64,000 bases of DNA from Methylophilus sp. 14 (GCF_015354345.1 NZ_JADKYS010000001.1:186001-250000); one strand, 5' to 3'; positions 34,579 to 44,700 are shown, counted from the stretch's first letter. Translations and numbers: made by a program. Notes: generated by a model not told the origin, from the sequence alone.

Positions 34579-37340
34579 TGCGCGCTTTCCCAGTTGCTGC
34601 CACTGCCCACTTCAGCCAACAACGGTACATCCAGCGTGGCAACACTTTGCATGAGTTTGGGCAGGTTTTTCTGAATCAGCGCCAGTTCTGCATCCGGCAC
34701 TTCCAGTACCAGTTCATCGTGTACCTGCATGATCAGTTTGGCTTGCAGTTTCTCGGCTGTCAGCCATTGGTCGACGGCAATCATGGCCAGTTTAATCAGG
34801 TCAGCGGCGGTGCCTTGCATAGGCGCGTTAATGGCGGCGCGTTCAGCGCCGTTGCGACGTTGCACATTGGCGCTGTTGATTTCTGGTACCCACAGGCGGC
34901 GGCCGAAAATGGTTTCCACATAGCCTTGTTGCTTGGCCAACTCACGCGTGTCGTTCATGTACTGGCGTACACCTGGGTAGCGGGCGAAGTAGCGTTCAAT
35001 GTAATTGGCGGCGGCGCTACGCTCGATATTGAGGTTTTGTGCCAGGCCAAAGGCACTCATGCCGTAAATCAGGCCAAAGTTAATCACCTTGGCATACCGG
35101 CGCTGTTCGCTGTCGACAGCGGCACGTTCCACGCCAAAAATTTCGGCGGCCGTGGCGCGGTGAATGTCCTCATTGTTGGCAAATGCGCTGAGCATGCCTG
35201 CATCTTGTGACAGGTGTGCCATGATACGTAATTCAATTTGCGAATAGTCAGCAGACACAATATGCGCACCTGGCGGCGCGATAAAGGCTTCGCGGATACG
35301 GCGGCCCTCGGCCGTGCGCACGGGAATATTCTGCAAGTTGGGGTCCGAGCTCGCCAGGCGGCCGGTGATGGCCACGGCCTGGTTGTAATTGGTATGTACA
35401 CGCCCAGTCTGCGCATTGATCATTTTGGGCAGTTTGTCAGTGTAGGTCGATTTCAGTTTGGCCAGGCTGCGGTGTTCCAGGATCACTTTAGGCAACGGGT
35501 AATCCAGCGCTAGCTCTTGCAATACGTCTTCGTCGGTTGAGGGCGCCCCGGAAGGCGTCTTTTTCAATGGCTTGATGCCCAGTTTGCCAAACAGAATCTC
35601 TTGCAGTTGCTTGGGGCTGCCGAGGTTAAATGGTTGCTCGGCCAGCTCGAATGCCTGTTTTTCAATCTCCATCAGGCGCAAGCCGATCTCATTGCTCTGA
35701 CGGTTAAGCATATGGCTGTCAATGAGTACTCCATTACGCTCCATGCTTTGCAGCACCAGCATGCTGGGTAATTCAATTTTTTCATAAATGAAATTGAGTT
35801 TGTCAGAGGCGGTGACTTGCGGATGAAGTGCTTGGTGTAATTGCAGTGTGATATCAGCATCCTCAGCGGCATATTCAGCCGCTTGTTCCACAGTCACCTG
35901 GCTAAACCCGACTTGCTTGGCGCCTTTGCCTGCCACCGTTTCGTAGCTGATGGGCGTGATGCCGAGGTGGCGCTCGCTGAGCTCATCCATGCCATGGCCT
36001 TTGTGGCTCTCGAACACGTAAGATTCGAGCAGGGTGTCGTGCGCCACGCCTTGCAAATGAATGCCATGATTGGCCAGCACATGCATGTCATATTTCAGGT
36101 TCTGGCCGACTTTTTTAATCGCAGGATTTTCCAGGATGGGCTGCAATTTGTTTAACGTGGCCTGCAAAGGAAGTTGCTCTGGCGCATCAAAGTAATCGTG
36201 GGTGAGCGGCACATAAGCGGCTTCGCCCGGCGTCACACTAAACGACACGCCGACAATTTTTGCCTGCATGGCATCCAGCGAAGTGGTTTCGGTGTCAAAA
36301 CAGATCAGCGCGGCTTGCTGTAATTGAGCAATCCAGATATCCAGGTCAGCGTTATTCAAAATGGTCTGGTACTGGCGGCGGGTATCTGGTGTGTAACTAG
36401 GCAGCGTTGGTTTATCGGCCTGGCTGGCCGCGGCAACTGTAGAGATGCTGGCAGAGCCTGCGGTCGATCCATCAGGCAGTTTGTCCAGTTCGCGTTTCCA
36501 GCTGCGGAATTCAAAGTGGTCAAACAAGGCCAGCAGTTTTTCTTTGTCTGGCGTTTGCGTCGTCAGTTGGTCAAAGCTTTCGCATAAGCCCACATCGCAG
36601 CGGATAGTAATCAGTTCTCGCGCTGTTGGTAGCCAGGGCAGGGCCTTGCGCAGGTTTTCACCCACCACGCCCTTGATATTGTCGGCATTGGCAATAATGT
36701 TATCCAGCGTGCCGTATTCGGTCAGCCATTTGACGGCAGTTTTCGGGCCCACTTTTTCCACGCCGGGGACGTTGTCTGCCGTGTCGCCGACCAGGATCAG
36801 GTAATCAATGATTTTGCTGGGCGGAATGCCAAACTTGTTTTCTACGCCAGCAATATCCAGCACGTCATCGGTTTTGCGGAAGGCATCGCGCATGGTATTT
36901 ACCACGGTGATATGCTCGTTCACCAACTGTGTGATGTCTTTGTCGCCGGTGGAGATAATGGTTTTGATGCCTGCTTTTTCGGCTTGCTTGGCCAGTGCGC
37001 CAATGACGTCGTCGGCTTCCACACCTTCTTCGATAATCAGTGGCCAGCCCATGGCGCGTATGGTTTCATACAGCGGCTCGATTTGCGCACGCAGGTCGTC
37101 CGGCATGCTGGCGCGGTTGGCCTTGTATTCAGGGTAGAGGTCGTCACGGAAGGTTTTGCCTTTGGCATCAAACACACAGGCGCTGTAATCGGACGGATAG
37201 TCTTTGTGCAGGCGGCGCAGCATGTTGAGCACGCCCTGAATCGCACCTACCGGCTCATTGGCCGAATTGCGCAAATCCGGCATGGCGTGAAAGGCGCGAT
37301 AAAGGTAACTGGAACCGTCTACCAGAAGCAAGGTTTTCAT
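34575..37340 (-). CDS. polA: DNA polymerase I
   Basis: A 921-residue repair and Okazaki-fragment polymerase with three domains. The 5' nuclease (about 1-290) starts LLLVDGSSYLYRAFHA and has the ACVFDAKGKTFR and EGVEADDVIGALA metal-site blocks. The 3'-5' proofreading exonuclease (about 330-510) is intact: CFDTETTSLD, VGQNLKYDM and AAEDADI. The polymerase (about 540-921) has ADYSQIELR, the O-helix region VINFGLIYGMSAFGLA and the palm MQVHDELVLEV. Length is normal. It is divergent from the LOG gene and convergent with the AT-rich gene. Confidence 0.98.
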   Translation of the reverse strand: MKTLLLVDGSSYLYRAFHAMPDLRNSANEPVGAIQGVLNMLRRLHKDYPSDYSACVFDAKGKTFRDDLYPEYKANRASMPDDLRAQIEPLYETIRAMGWPLIIEEGVEADDVIGALAKQAEKAGIKTIISTGDKDITQLVNEHITVVNTMRDAFRKTDDVLDIAGVENKFGIPPSKIIDYLILVGDTADNVPGVEKVGPKTAVKWLTEYGTLDNIIANADNIKGVVGENLRKALPWLPTARELITIRCDVGLCESFDQLTTQTPDKEKLLALFDHFEFRSWKRELDKLPDGSTAGSASISTVAAASQADKPTLPSYTPDTRRQYQTILNNADLDIWIAQLQQAALICFDTETTSLDAMQAKIVGVSFSVTPGEAAYVPLTHDYFDAPEQLPLQATLNKLQPILENPAIKKVGQNLKYDMHVLANHGIHLQGVAHDTLLESYVFESHKGHGMDELSERHLGITPISYETVAGKGAKQVGFSQVTVEQAAEYAAEDADITLQLHQALHPQVTASDKLNFIYEKIELPSMLVLQSMERNGVLIDSHMLNRQSNEIGLRLMEIEKQAFELAEQPFNLGSPKQLQEILFGKLGIKPLKKTPSGAPSTDEDVLQELALDYPLPKVILEHRSLAKLKSTYTDKLPKMINAQTGRVHTNYNQAVAITGRLASSDPNLQNIPVRTAEGRRIREAFIAPPGAHIVSADYSQIELRIMAHLSQDAGMLSAFANNEDIHRATAAEIFGVERAAVDSEQRRYAKVINFGLIYGMSAFGLAQNLNIERSAAANYIERYFARYPGVRQYMNDTRELAKQQGYVETIFGRRLWVPEINSANVQRRNGAERAAINAPMQGTAADLIKLAMIAVDQWLTAEKLQAKLIMQVHDELVLEVPDAELALIQKNLPKLMQSVATLDVPLLAEVGSGSNWESAH

Positions 37341-37435
37341 TGTGCGTTCTCGTGAATCAAATCAATGGCGTATTTTACGCATTTCAAAGCGACTTCATGT
37401 ACACTAATTTGCTGTGTCATTTGAAAGATCGATGT

Positions 37436-38161
37436 ATGAATAGCAGAAAGCTACCAAGCATGGTAGAGCCTGAATTGTTAGATGGCGATGATGTCACGCA
37501 TGAATCCTGGCGCGCATTTGAGATCATGGCCGAGTTTGTCGGCGCCACCGAAAACCTCAAAGCCATTATGCCGGCGGTGTCTATTTTTGGCAGTGCGCGG
37601 ACCAAGCCTGACCATCCTTATTACCTGCTCACCGAAGAAATTGCGCGCTTATTGTCTGATTCAGGCTTTAGCGTCATTTCTGGTGGTGGTCCCGGCATTA
37701 TGGAGGCTGCCAACAAAGGCGCGTTCCCCGGCCGTGGGGCTAGCGTCGGCCTCAATATCAAATTGCCATTCGAGCAACACGGTAATCCCTACCAGGATAT
37801 TGGCATCAGCTTTAAATACTTTTTTATGCGCAAGGTGATGTTTGTGAAGTATGCCAGCGCGTTTGTGGTGATGCCTGGCGGATTCGGTACGCTGGACGAA
37901 GTGATGGAAGCGATTACGCTGGTGCAGACTGGCAAGAGCCGCAAAATCCCGATTATCCTGGTTGGTAGCCAGTTTTGGGCCGGTTTGGTCGACTGGTTGC
38001 GCAATACGCTGGTGGCAGAAGGCATGGCCTCGCCTGAGGATATGGACCTGATCCAGATTATTGATGAGCCGCAGCAGATTGTGGATGCGATCTTCAAGCA
38101 TTATGAAACCACCGGCTTTGAGTTGACCCCGGCCGAGCGCAAGATGCAGCTGTATTTGTAA
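37436..38161 (+). CDS. LOG family protein (cytokinin riboside 5'-monophosphate phosphoribohydrolase type)
   Basis: A 241-residue Rossmann-fold protein. The LOG family cleaves ribose 5-phosphate from cytokinin nucleotides or AMP-like nucleotides; many bacterial members were once annotated as lysine decarboxylases. Both signature motifs are present: SGGGPGIMEAANKGA (substrate loop) and PGGFGTLDE (catalytic). I chose the ATG giving MNSRKLPSMVEPEL; the frame extends 32 codons upstream without family similarity. It is divergent from polA. In a plant-associated methylotroph it could contribute to cytokinin production, an inference only. Confidence 0.9.
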   Translation: MNSRKLPSMVEPELLDGDDVTHESWRAFEIMAEFVGATENLKAIMPAVSIFGSARTKPDHPYYLLTEEIARLLSDSGFSVISGGGPGIMEAANKGAFPGRGASVGLNIKLPFEQHGNPYQDIGISFKYFFMRKVMFVKYASAFVVMPGGFGTLDEVMEAITLVQTGKSRKIPIILVGSQFWAGLVDWLRNTLVAEGMASPEDMDLIQIIDEPQQIVDAIFKHYETTGFELTPAERKMQLYL

Positions 38162-38284
38162 TTGTGTGGTTTGGCGTGCCCGGCGCAGTGTGTCGGGCGC
38201 GATTTTAGAAGTTTATTATGTGTGCAGTGACCGCCAGCGCGTGGGTTTTTGCTAGAATAGTCGTTAATGACTAAGGAGTCTTCC

Positions 38285-38629
38285 ATGCGTGATTTTTCCC
38301 GTTTATTGCTGGCAGGTATCTGCATCGCTGCGATTGCGATGCCGGTGTGGGCTGCTGCCCCCAACAATGCTGAGTTGCTAGAAGAAGTACCATCGCCCCC
38401 CAAGGTGATTGAAGGGCAGCCGATTGACCAGCCCAGCGTGAATAAACGCAAAGATGGCGAAAATGACATCGAGGAATATAGCCTGAATGGTGAGGTCTAT
38501 ATGGTCAAGGTGACGCCACCGAGTGGCAAATCCTACTACCTGCATCGTGAAGACCGTAATGGTGACTGGGTGCATGATGGCCCGACCCGTCCACTGTCTG
38601 TTCCTAAATGGATCCTGTTCCGATTCTAA
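38285..38629 (+). CDS. DUF2782 family secreted protein
   Basis: A 114-residue exported protein with a signal peptide (MRDFSRLLLAGICIAA..., cleavage near PVWA/AA) and a single DUF2782 domain (VIEGQPIDQP..., EEYSLNGEVYMVKVTPP). Function unknown; it is regularly next to thrB and polA in betaproteobacteria. AAGGAG precedes the chosen ATG, six codons downstream of the frame start. A GC-rich hairpin with weak T-run (38178-38204) lies between it and the LOG gene. Confidence 0.88.
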   Translation: MRDFSRLLLAGICIAAIAMPVWAAAPNNAELLEEVPSPPKVIEGQPIDQPSVNKRKDGENDIEEYSLNGEVYMVKVTPPSGKSYYLHREDRNGDWVHDGPTRPLSVPKWILFRF

Positions 38630-38669
38630 TCCTGATCGCCTGTCTTGACTGGCAGGCTAGCCAATAATT

Positions 38670-39596
38670 ATGTCTGTTTTTACCACCCTGAGTTTGGATG
38701 AAGTGCGCCAGTGGCTGGCGCCTTTTAATGTTGGCGAGTTGCATACCCTGCGCGGCATTGCTGCCGGCATCACCAATACCAATTATTTCGTTGAAACCAG
38801 TCAGTCACGTTTTGTACTGACTGTGTTTGAAAAGAACGACTTTGATGAGTTGCCGTATTTCGTGCATTTGATGACGCATTTGTCACGGCACGACATTCCT
38901 TGTCCCAAGCCCGTCACGGACCAGAATAACATTGCCTTGCACCGCATTCATGGCAAGCCAGCCTTGATGGTGAGTTGCCTGAAAGGCAGCGATGTTAGCC
39001 AGCCCAATGTCAAACAGATTGAAGCCGTGGCCAGGACATTGGCGCGCATGCATGTGGCCGGGCTGGACTTTCATGAGCAGTCGCACAATCAACGTGGGCA
39101 AGGCTGGCGCGCGATGACCGCGCAGCAAGTCATGCCCAAGCTGGCACCGGTGCAGCAACATCTGCTGCAAGAAGAACTGGAGTTCCAGCATAGCCTGGAT
39201 TTGTCACGTTTGCCACATGGTGTCATTCATGGCGATCTGTTCCGTGACAATGTGTTGTTTGATGGCGACACTCTTGGTGGCTTTATTGATTTTTACTACG
39301 CCTGCCACGATGTGCTTGCCTACGATGTCGCGATTGCTGCCAATGAGTGGTGCGTAGATGCCGCTGGAAACTTTGTCGATGAGAAGCTGGCGGCGTTCAT
39401 GAATGCTTACCAGTCCGAGCGCCCGTTTACCGTGGCGGAGAAGACCCACTGGCCTGCCTTGCTGCGCCGTGCGGCCTTGCGTTTCTGGTTATCGCGCCTG
39501 TATGATTTTTATTATCCGGTGACCGGCGAACTGACGCATGCCAAAGATCCTGCGCATTTCGAGCGGGTATTGCTGAATCGTAAAGTGTTGACTTAA
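38670..39596 (+). CDS. thrB: Homoserine kinase, ThrB2 (APH-fold) type
   Basis: Phosphorylates L-homoserine for threonine synthesis. The 308-residue protein belongs to the aminoglycoside-phosphotransferase-like homoserine kinases, not the GHMP type: GIAAGITNTNYFVET near the start, the catalytic loop GVIHGDLFRDNVLFDG and the metal-site GFIDFYYACHD. Forty bases separate it from the DUF2782 gene, whose transcript it probably shares. Confidence 0.95.
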   Translation: MSVFTTLSLDEVRQWLAPFNVGELHTLRGIAAGITNTNYFVETSQSRFVLTVFEKNDFDELPYFVHLMTHLSRHDIPCPKPVTDQNNIALHRIHGKPALMVSCLKGSDVSQPNVKQIEAVARTLARMHVAGLDFHEQSHNQRGQGWRAMTAQQVMPKLAPVQQHLLQEELEFQHSLDLSRLPHGVIHGDLFRDNVLFDGDTLGGFIDFYYACHDVLAYDVAIAANEWCVDAAGNFVDEKLAAFMNAYQSERPFTVAEKTHWPALLRRAALRFWLSRLYDFYYPVTGELTHAKDPAHFERVLLNRKVLT

Positions 39597-39628
39597 ATAA
39601 GTAGTAGAAACATAAAAAAGGGATACTC

Positions 39629-40414
39629 ATGACAGAAACAGGGAGCCAGCGCGGTGTACGCTGGGTGAAAGAAAGTCTGGCCTTGTTCCGCACACAGCCG
39701 CATGTCTGGATGCTGTGCTCACTGGCCTATATCGTGATTTTCATGGTGCTGCCTTCATTGCCCATGCTCGGGTTCCTGGGCCTGGTGTCGGTGGTGATCT
39801 GGCCGGTGTGCATGGCTTTGATTGTGATGTTATATCGACAAGTGGATTTGCAGGGCAGCATGTCACCGCCAGCCGTCTGGCAGCAATTACAACAGAATTT
39901 CAAGCCCTTGGTGCTGCTGGGCGCAAGCTGCCTGGTCTATGCCGTGCTGGCGACCTATTTGCTCAGTAGCGAGTTGGCATCCCTGATTTCGCATGCGCCG
40001 ACCAAAGCGGGCATGACGGAGTCGCAAATGACACTGTTCCTGGAGAACACGCTGTCTTTTATCGTCAAGGTGTTGCTGCTGTTACTGCCATTGTTTATTG
40101 CGACCTGGTTTTCCCCCATGCTGATTGCCTTGAATGGCTATCCTTTGCTCAAGGCCATTAAATCCAGTATTGCCGGCATGCTGCAATATACGGTGCCCAT
40201 GAGCGTTTCCTGGCTGGTGATGACGGTGGGGATGCTGGTGGTAATGCTTGGCCTGGGGCTGGTCATCGGTATCCTGGGGGCGTTAATCCCTATGCTGGCA
40301 CAACTGCTGATGCCCTTATTGGTATTTGCCGCCTTGCTGGTGATTAATGCCCTGATGTTTGCGTTCCAATATATCAGCTACAAGGATGTATTCAGGGCTG
40401 CGCCACAAGTCTAA
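39629..40414 (+). CDS. BPSS1780-family membrane protein
   Basis: A 261-residue inner-membrane protein with about six hydrophobic segments, opening with the RGVRWVKESLALFRTQPHVW block of the BPSS1780 family. Function unknown. A conserved neighbour of thrB in betaproteobacteria; it starts 33 bases after thrB. Its stop codon lies in the first copy of a short tandem duplication. Confidence 0.85.
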   Translation: MTETGSQRGVRWVKESLALFRTQPHVWMLCSLAYIVIFMVLPSLPMLGFLGLVSVVIWPVCMALIVMLYRQVDLQGSMSPPAVWQQLQQNFKPLVLLGASCLVYAVLATYLLSSELASLISHAPTKAGMTESQMTLFLENTLSFIVKVLLLLLPLFIATWFSPMLIALNGYPLLKAIKSSIAGMLQYTVPMSVSWLVMTVGMLVVMLGLGLVIGILGALIPMLAQLLMPLLVFAALLVINALMFAFQYISYKDVFRAAPQV

Positions 40415-40430
40415 GTGCGCCACAAGTCTA
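40399..40430. repeat. 15-bp tandem duplication (17-bp period) across the BPSS1780-gene stop
   Basis: TGCGCCACAAGTCTA occurs at 40399-40413 and 40416-40430. The stop codon falls at the end of the first copy. Confidence 0.9.
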
Positions 40431-40446
40431 GGCCTGATTCAACACG

Positions 40447-42231
40447 TTAAGCGCTTGCCGATTGCTTGTTTCTACGCTCGGTAAACAGGCTGTTGCCTAT
40501 GGTCTTTTTGGCCTGTTTTTTAGCGTTGCTCATGGCGCCAGCCACTTCGTGATGGCTGGCAAAGCTGTCCGAGCAAGCCCGCACGGCGCCAATGGACAAA
40601 CTGCCAAACGGATAAAAATGCTCATTGCCCAGGCGGTCTTCGATGCGGATGCCGCCCAGCTGCACGTCTTTCAAGTCATAAAAATCTGGCATCACCTTGG
40701 CAATCGTCTCCAAGATGTCATGACAAATCACTTCCCAATCCTCGCTTTGAAAAATCAGCACAAAGTCATCGCCGCCAATATGGCCGACAAAATCATGTTC
40801 GTTATTGACCATACTGCTCAATAAGCGACCGACAAACTGAATGACTTCGTCACCACGGCGGTAGCCATAGGCATCGTTAAATGGTTTGAAGTGGTCCAAG
40901 TCACAATAGCACGCCACAAACGGGATGCGGCGCTCCAGCAGCTTATCAATATGGGCATTGATGGGCACATTGCCCGGCAGCAAAGTGAGCGGGTTGGCGT
41001 AGCGCGCGGCATGAATTTGCATATTGGTGACTTCGCGTAGCAAGGCATGCCCGCTGCCCATGCCGACATAGCGCTCACCATCCACAATCATAAAGCCGTT
41101 GAGCAGGTATTTGGGGTCTGCCGCCAAAATCAGCTCACTCAGCGCCAGAATCGTCATGTCTTTTTGCACCATCAGGCAGTGGGTATCCATAAAGGTGGTG
41201 CAAGATTTTTTGCCATGCAGCTCTTTTTGGTAACGGCGCGCAAACCGGTCTATGGTGTCGTAGCGGCTGATCAGCCCCAAGGGGATGCCTTGCTGATTGA
41301 TCACTGGAATCGAATTGAGCGTGGTGTCGCTGTTAAACCAGTTGTAGACCTCTTCATTGCTCATTTCCGGGAAGGCGGCCGGTTGGTAGCTGGTTAAACC
41401 AACCACCGTGGCCTGCTTGGACGCATGGCTTTGCTGGTCAGCAAACAGGCGGACGATGTTTTTATTCAGCAGGTTATGGACTTCTTCGGTGAGCGCGTAT
41501 TGAAACTTGGGGAACGGCCGTCCAAACAGATAGCCTTGGGCAAAGTCTATTTTCAAGTCTTTGATGACCGCCAGTTCTTCCTTGGTTTCAATACCTTCAG
41601 CAATGGTCAGCGTATTCGATTCAACCGCGATTTTCTGGATGCCGCGCACAAACTCCAGCTTCATGGGGTCGTTGTGGATATTGGCAATAAAATGCTTGTC
41701 TATTTTGACATATTCCGGCGACAGCTCAGACCACAACCGCAAGCTGGACGTCCCTTCACCCAGGTCATCCAGTGCGATTTTGAACCCCATTGCCTTAAAG
41801 CGCAGAATCGCATCGCGGAGTTCGGCATAATCGCGGATGGTCGAGCTCTCGGTGATTTCAATCACGATATCGCTGGCTCGCAGTCCGCATTTTTCCAGCT
41901 GCGTTAAGCCAAACGACAAGTGCCCCTCGTTTAATAGCAGGCAGTCCGGGCTGAAATTCACAAACAATGGGTGTGAACGGTCTGTGCGGCTATATTCGGT
42001 AAAAATCACTTCACGCGCCGCATATTCCATGTCTATATTCAGGCCACACAGGCTGGCGGCATTAAACAGCGCAATTGGCGAATGCAACCTGGATTCCACC
42101 GGGCCACGGATTAGCGCCTCATGCGAGAACACGCGCGCCTGTTTGAGATCGACGATAGGTTGAAACAGCGGCAGCAAATTGCGCTGCGCCAAAATGGCTT
42201 CAACCTCTAGCTGTGGCGGGGCATATATCAT
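40447..42231 (-). CDS. EAL-CBS-GGDEF cyclic-di-GMP turnover protein
   Basis: A 594-residue cytoplasmic protein with an N-terminal EAL domain (about 1-250), a CBS pair (about 255-400) and a C-terminal GGDEF-type domain (about 430-594). EAL residues look intact: HEALIRG, VNFSPDC, IEITES, ALDDLGEGTSSL, KIDKHF and IAEGIET, so phosphodiesterase activity is likely. The cyclase site is GGDDF, a variant often still active, and no RxxD I-site precedes it (NEHD instead). CBS modules bind adenine nucleotides, giving a possible energy input. Single gene; a 31-base dyad separates it from uvrD. Confidence 0.9.
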   Translation of the reverse strand: MIYAPPQLEVEAILAQRNLLPLFQPIVDLKQARVFSHEALIRGPVESRLHSPIALFNAASLCGLNIDMEYAAREVIFTEYSRTDRSHPLFVNFSPDCLLLNEGHLSFGLTQLEKCGLRASDIVIEITESSTIRDYAELRDAILRFKAMGFKIALDDLGEGTSSLRLWSELSPEYVKIDKHFIANIHNDPMKLEFVRGIQKIAVESNTLTIAEGIETKEELAVIKDLKIDFAQGYLFGRPFPKFQYALTEEVHNLLNKNIVRLFADQQSHASKQATVVGLTSYQPAAFPEMSNEEVYNWFNSDTTLNSIPVINQQGIPLGLISRYDTIDRFARRYQKELHGKKSCTTFMDTHCLMVQKDMTILALSELILAADPKYLLNGFMIVDGERYVGMGSGHALLREVTNMQIHAARYANPLTLLPGNVPINAHIDKLLERRIPFVACYCDLDHFKPFNDAYGYRRGDEVIQFVGRLLSSMVNNEHDFVGHIGGDDFVLIFQSEDWEVICHDILETIAKVMPDFYDLKDVQLGGIRIEDRLGNEHFYPFGSLSIGAVRACSDSFASHHEVAGAMSNAKKQAKKTIGNSLFTERRNKQSASA

Positions 42232-42302
42232 GCCAGCAGTATCGACTGTTTTAACTGCTTCTTGATTAAGTTGTGCAAATGGTGGATGAAATATTTATGA
42301 CA

Positions 42303-42332
42303 GTCCCCTGCCAATCATCGTTGGCATGGGAC
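42303..42332. other. Nested hairpin between uvrD and the EAL-CBS-GGDEF gene
   Basis: AGTCCC/GGGACT arms enclose GCCAA/TTGGC arms with a six-base loop. It lies about 20 bases after the uvrD stop but has no T-run, so it could stabilise or end the uvrD transcript, or act as an operator for the next gene. Confidence 0.45.
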
Positions 42333-42352
42333 TCAGAGGCTGACAGTATAGA

Positions 42353-44533
42353 TTAGAGTTTTTCCAGTTTGGCGTATTCCAGCATTAGCGTTTTCAGGCC
42401 AGCACTACCAAAATTTACTTTAATGGTCAGGTCGCTGTTGTTGCCTTCGTAGCTCACCACCACGCCCTCACCAAATTTGCCATGACGCACACTCTGGCCA
42501 ATCTTGAACGGGTAATTGGATTGTGCGCTGCTGGCTTGTGCCACTGGTGCGTGGTATTGACCACCTGCGGCATAAGGCTTGGCCACTGGTTTGCTGTTCA
42601 GGCGCTTGGTCAGCTCGGCCGGGATTTCATCAATAAAGCGCGAGGCAATGCCATAACGCACCTGCCCATGCAGCATACGGCTTTGCGCGTAAGTCAGGTA
42701 GAGGCGTTGGCGCGCGCGCGTGACGGCAACATACATCAAGCGGCGCTCTTCTTCCAGGCCGCCATTCTCGTAGGCGGCCTGCTCATGTGGGAACAAGCCT
42801 TCCTCTACACCGCCGATAAACACGCTATGAAACTCCAGGCCTTTGGCGGCGTGCACCGTCATCAGTTGCAAAGCCTCATGGCCAACATCTGCCTGGTGGT
42901 CGCCTGCTTCCAGGCTGGCGTGGTTTAAAAACTGTGTCAGCAGGTCGGCGTCTTCTTCCATATTATGGTGATTGCCCAGATCCCGGTTGCTAAACGCCAC
43001 CGCAGCCGTGACCAGTTCCTGCAAGTTCTCAATGCGGTCTTCACCCTCTTTGTCGTTCTGGTAGTGCGCCATCAGACCACTGAGGTTGATGACCATTTCT
43101 GCCATTTCACCCAAGGTGATACCGTAGCCCTGATCAACCATTTGGCGAATCAGCGCAACAAAACCATCCAACCCTTTGCTGCCGAGCTTGCCTTCGCCGA
43201 CTTTATTTGTCGCGGCTTGCCATAAGCTGCACTCGTTTTGGCGGGCGGCTTCTTGCAGTTGTTCCAGGCCTCGCGCACCGATGCCGCGTGGCGGAAAATT
43301 CACAATACGCAACAGCGCCGTGTCGTCGTTCGCATTCGCAATCAGGCGCAAATAAGCCAGTGCGTGCTTAATCTCGGCGCGCTCAAAAAAGCGCAGGCCG
43401 CCATAGACGCGGTAGGGGATGTTGGCCGAAAATAACGTGTGCTCAAGAATACGTGACTGCGCATTGCTGCGATAGAGTAGCGCCATGTCGCCCAGCGGCA
43501 CGCCTTCTTTTTGCAGCATGTTCACTTCGTCGACAATAAACTGCGCCTCGTCGGTATCGTTGTAGGCTTCATAAATACGAATCGGCTCGCCTTTGCCTGC
43601 CGAGGTCCACAGGTTCTTGCCCATGCGGTTACGGTTGTTGGTGATGATGGCGTTGGCCGCATCTAGAATATTGCTGTGCGAACGGTAGTTTTCTTCCAGC
43701 TTGACGATATTCTGCACATTAAAGTCGCGCTGAAAGTCGTTCATATTGCCGACGCGCGCGCCACGGAAAGCATAAATACTCTGGTCGTCGTCCCCCACCG
43801 CAAAAATGCTGTTATGCGCGCCACCCAGCAGCTTTAACCATAGATATTGCAGGCGGTTGGTATCCTGGAACTCATCCACCAAAATATATTGAAAGCGCTG
43901 CTGATAATGGGCACGGATATGCGGCTCGCGCTCCAAAAGCTCGTAGCAACGCAATAACAATTCAGCAAAATCGGCCACGCCTTCGCGGTTGCATTGCAGG
44001 TCATAAGCTGCATAAATCTCACGCAATTTCTGGCTGTGGCCGTCATACGCATCCACCGTCTCGGCGCGCAAACCTTCTTCTTTGCAGCTATTGATATAAC
44101 CCATCACCTGCTTGGGTGGATATTTCTCATCGTCGACGTTCATCGCCTTCATCACGCGCTTGATCGCAGACAACTGGTCTGAGGTATCCAGAATCTGAAA
44201 AGTACTTGGTAAACGTGCTTCGCGGTAATGCGCGCGCAACATACGGTTACACAAACCGTGAAATGTGCCCGCCCACATGCCGCGTGTATTAATCGGCAGC
44301 ATGCTGGTCAAACGCGTCAACATTTCCTTAGCCGCTTTGTTGGTAAAGGTCACCGCCATCAGCCCCATGGGTGAGGTTTGACCGGTTTGAATCAGCCAGG
44401 CGATACGGGTTGTCAGTACCCGGGTTTTGCCGCTGCCCGCGCCTGCCAGAATCAGTGCCGAGACATGCGGCAGGGTGACCGCTTGCAGTTGTTTATCGTT
44501 GAGACCCTGAAGGAGATTGGTTTCAGATTGCAT
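42353..44533 (-). CDS. uvrD: DNA helicase II
   Basis: A 726-residue superfamily 1A 3'-5' helicase for nucleotide-excision and mismatch repair. Motifs in order: Q-motif region LNDKQLQAV, Walker A AGAGSGKTRVL, AGTFHGLCNRML, Walker B ILVDEFQDTN, VGDDDQSIYAFRGA, EENYRSHSNIL, TVHAAKGLEFH and VAVTRARQRLYL, with the C-terminal Tudor-like segment. The true start is the ATG at 44533; a longer frame to 44692 runs into intergenic repeat sequence and adds 53 residues of low complexity. Ends just before the nested hairpin. Confidence 0.97.
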   Translation of the reverse strand: MQSETNLLQGLNDKQLQAVTLPHVSALILAGAGSGKTRVLTTRIAWLIQTGQTSPMGLMAVTFTNKAAKEMLTRLTSMLPINTRGMWAGTFHGLCNRMLRAHYREARLPSTFQILDTSDQLSAIKRVMKAMNVDDEKYPPKQVMGYINSCKEEGLRAETVDAYDGHSQKLREIYAAYDLQCNREGVADFAELLLRCYELLEREPHIRAHYQQRFQYILVDEFQDTNRLQYLWLKLLGGAHNSIFAVGDDDQSIYAFRGARVGNMNDFQRDFNVQNIVKLEENYRSHSNILDAANAIITNNRNRMGKNLWTSAGKGEPIRIYEAYNDTDEAQFIVDEVNMLQKEGVPLGDMALLYRSNAQSRILEHTLFSANIPYRVYGGLRFFERAEIKHALAYLRLIANANDDTALLRIVNFPPRGIGARGLEQLQEAARQNECSLWQAATNKVGEGKLGSKGLDGFVALIRQMVDQGYGITLGEMAEMVINLSGLMAHYQNDKEGEDRIENLQELVTAAVAFSNRDLGNHHNMEEDADLLTQFLNHASLEAGDHQADVGHEALQLMTVHAAKGLEFHSVFIGGVEEGLFPHEQAAYENGGLEEERRLMYVAVTRARQRLYLTYAQSRMLHGQVRYGIASRFIDEIPAELTKRLNSKPVAKPYAAGGQYHAPVAQASSAQSNYPFKIGQSVRHGKFGEGVVVSYEGNNSDLTIKVNFGSAGLKTLMLEYAKLEKL

Positions 44534-44681
44534 GCGGGTATTATCGCATGATGTGCAGGGTAATTTTACGGATGGGGTGCTTGTTTTGTGTGTTGCGGTG
44601 ACCTTCGTCATTCCGGCGTCGGCTGGAGTCGAGGCGTGGTGAGATTGCAATAAAAGATTGTTCTTTAGATTGGTTGTTGTA

Positions 44682-44700
44682 GGGGGGGGCATGAATGCCC
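44682..44700. repeat. G-run and small hairpin in the uvrD upstream region
   Basis: Eight G (44682-44689) run into GGGCAT-GA-ATGCCC. Together with the nearby CGTCATTCCGGCG-type sequence (44607-44622), which resembles a common dispersed intergenic repeat, this marks the 44534-45587 gap as repeat-rich. No gene is convincing in this gap. Confidence 0.5.

Noticed and set aside
40447-42231. Degenerate, inactive cyclase domain (GGDDF)
   Set aside because: GGDDF variants can be active and the rest of the domain is well kept, so I do not call it inactive.
44534-44692. 53-residue N-terminal extension of UvrD
   Set aside because: The extension is translated intergenic repeat sequence. UvrD proteins start close to the LNDKQLQAV segment, which fits the ATG at 44533.
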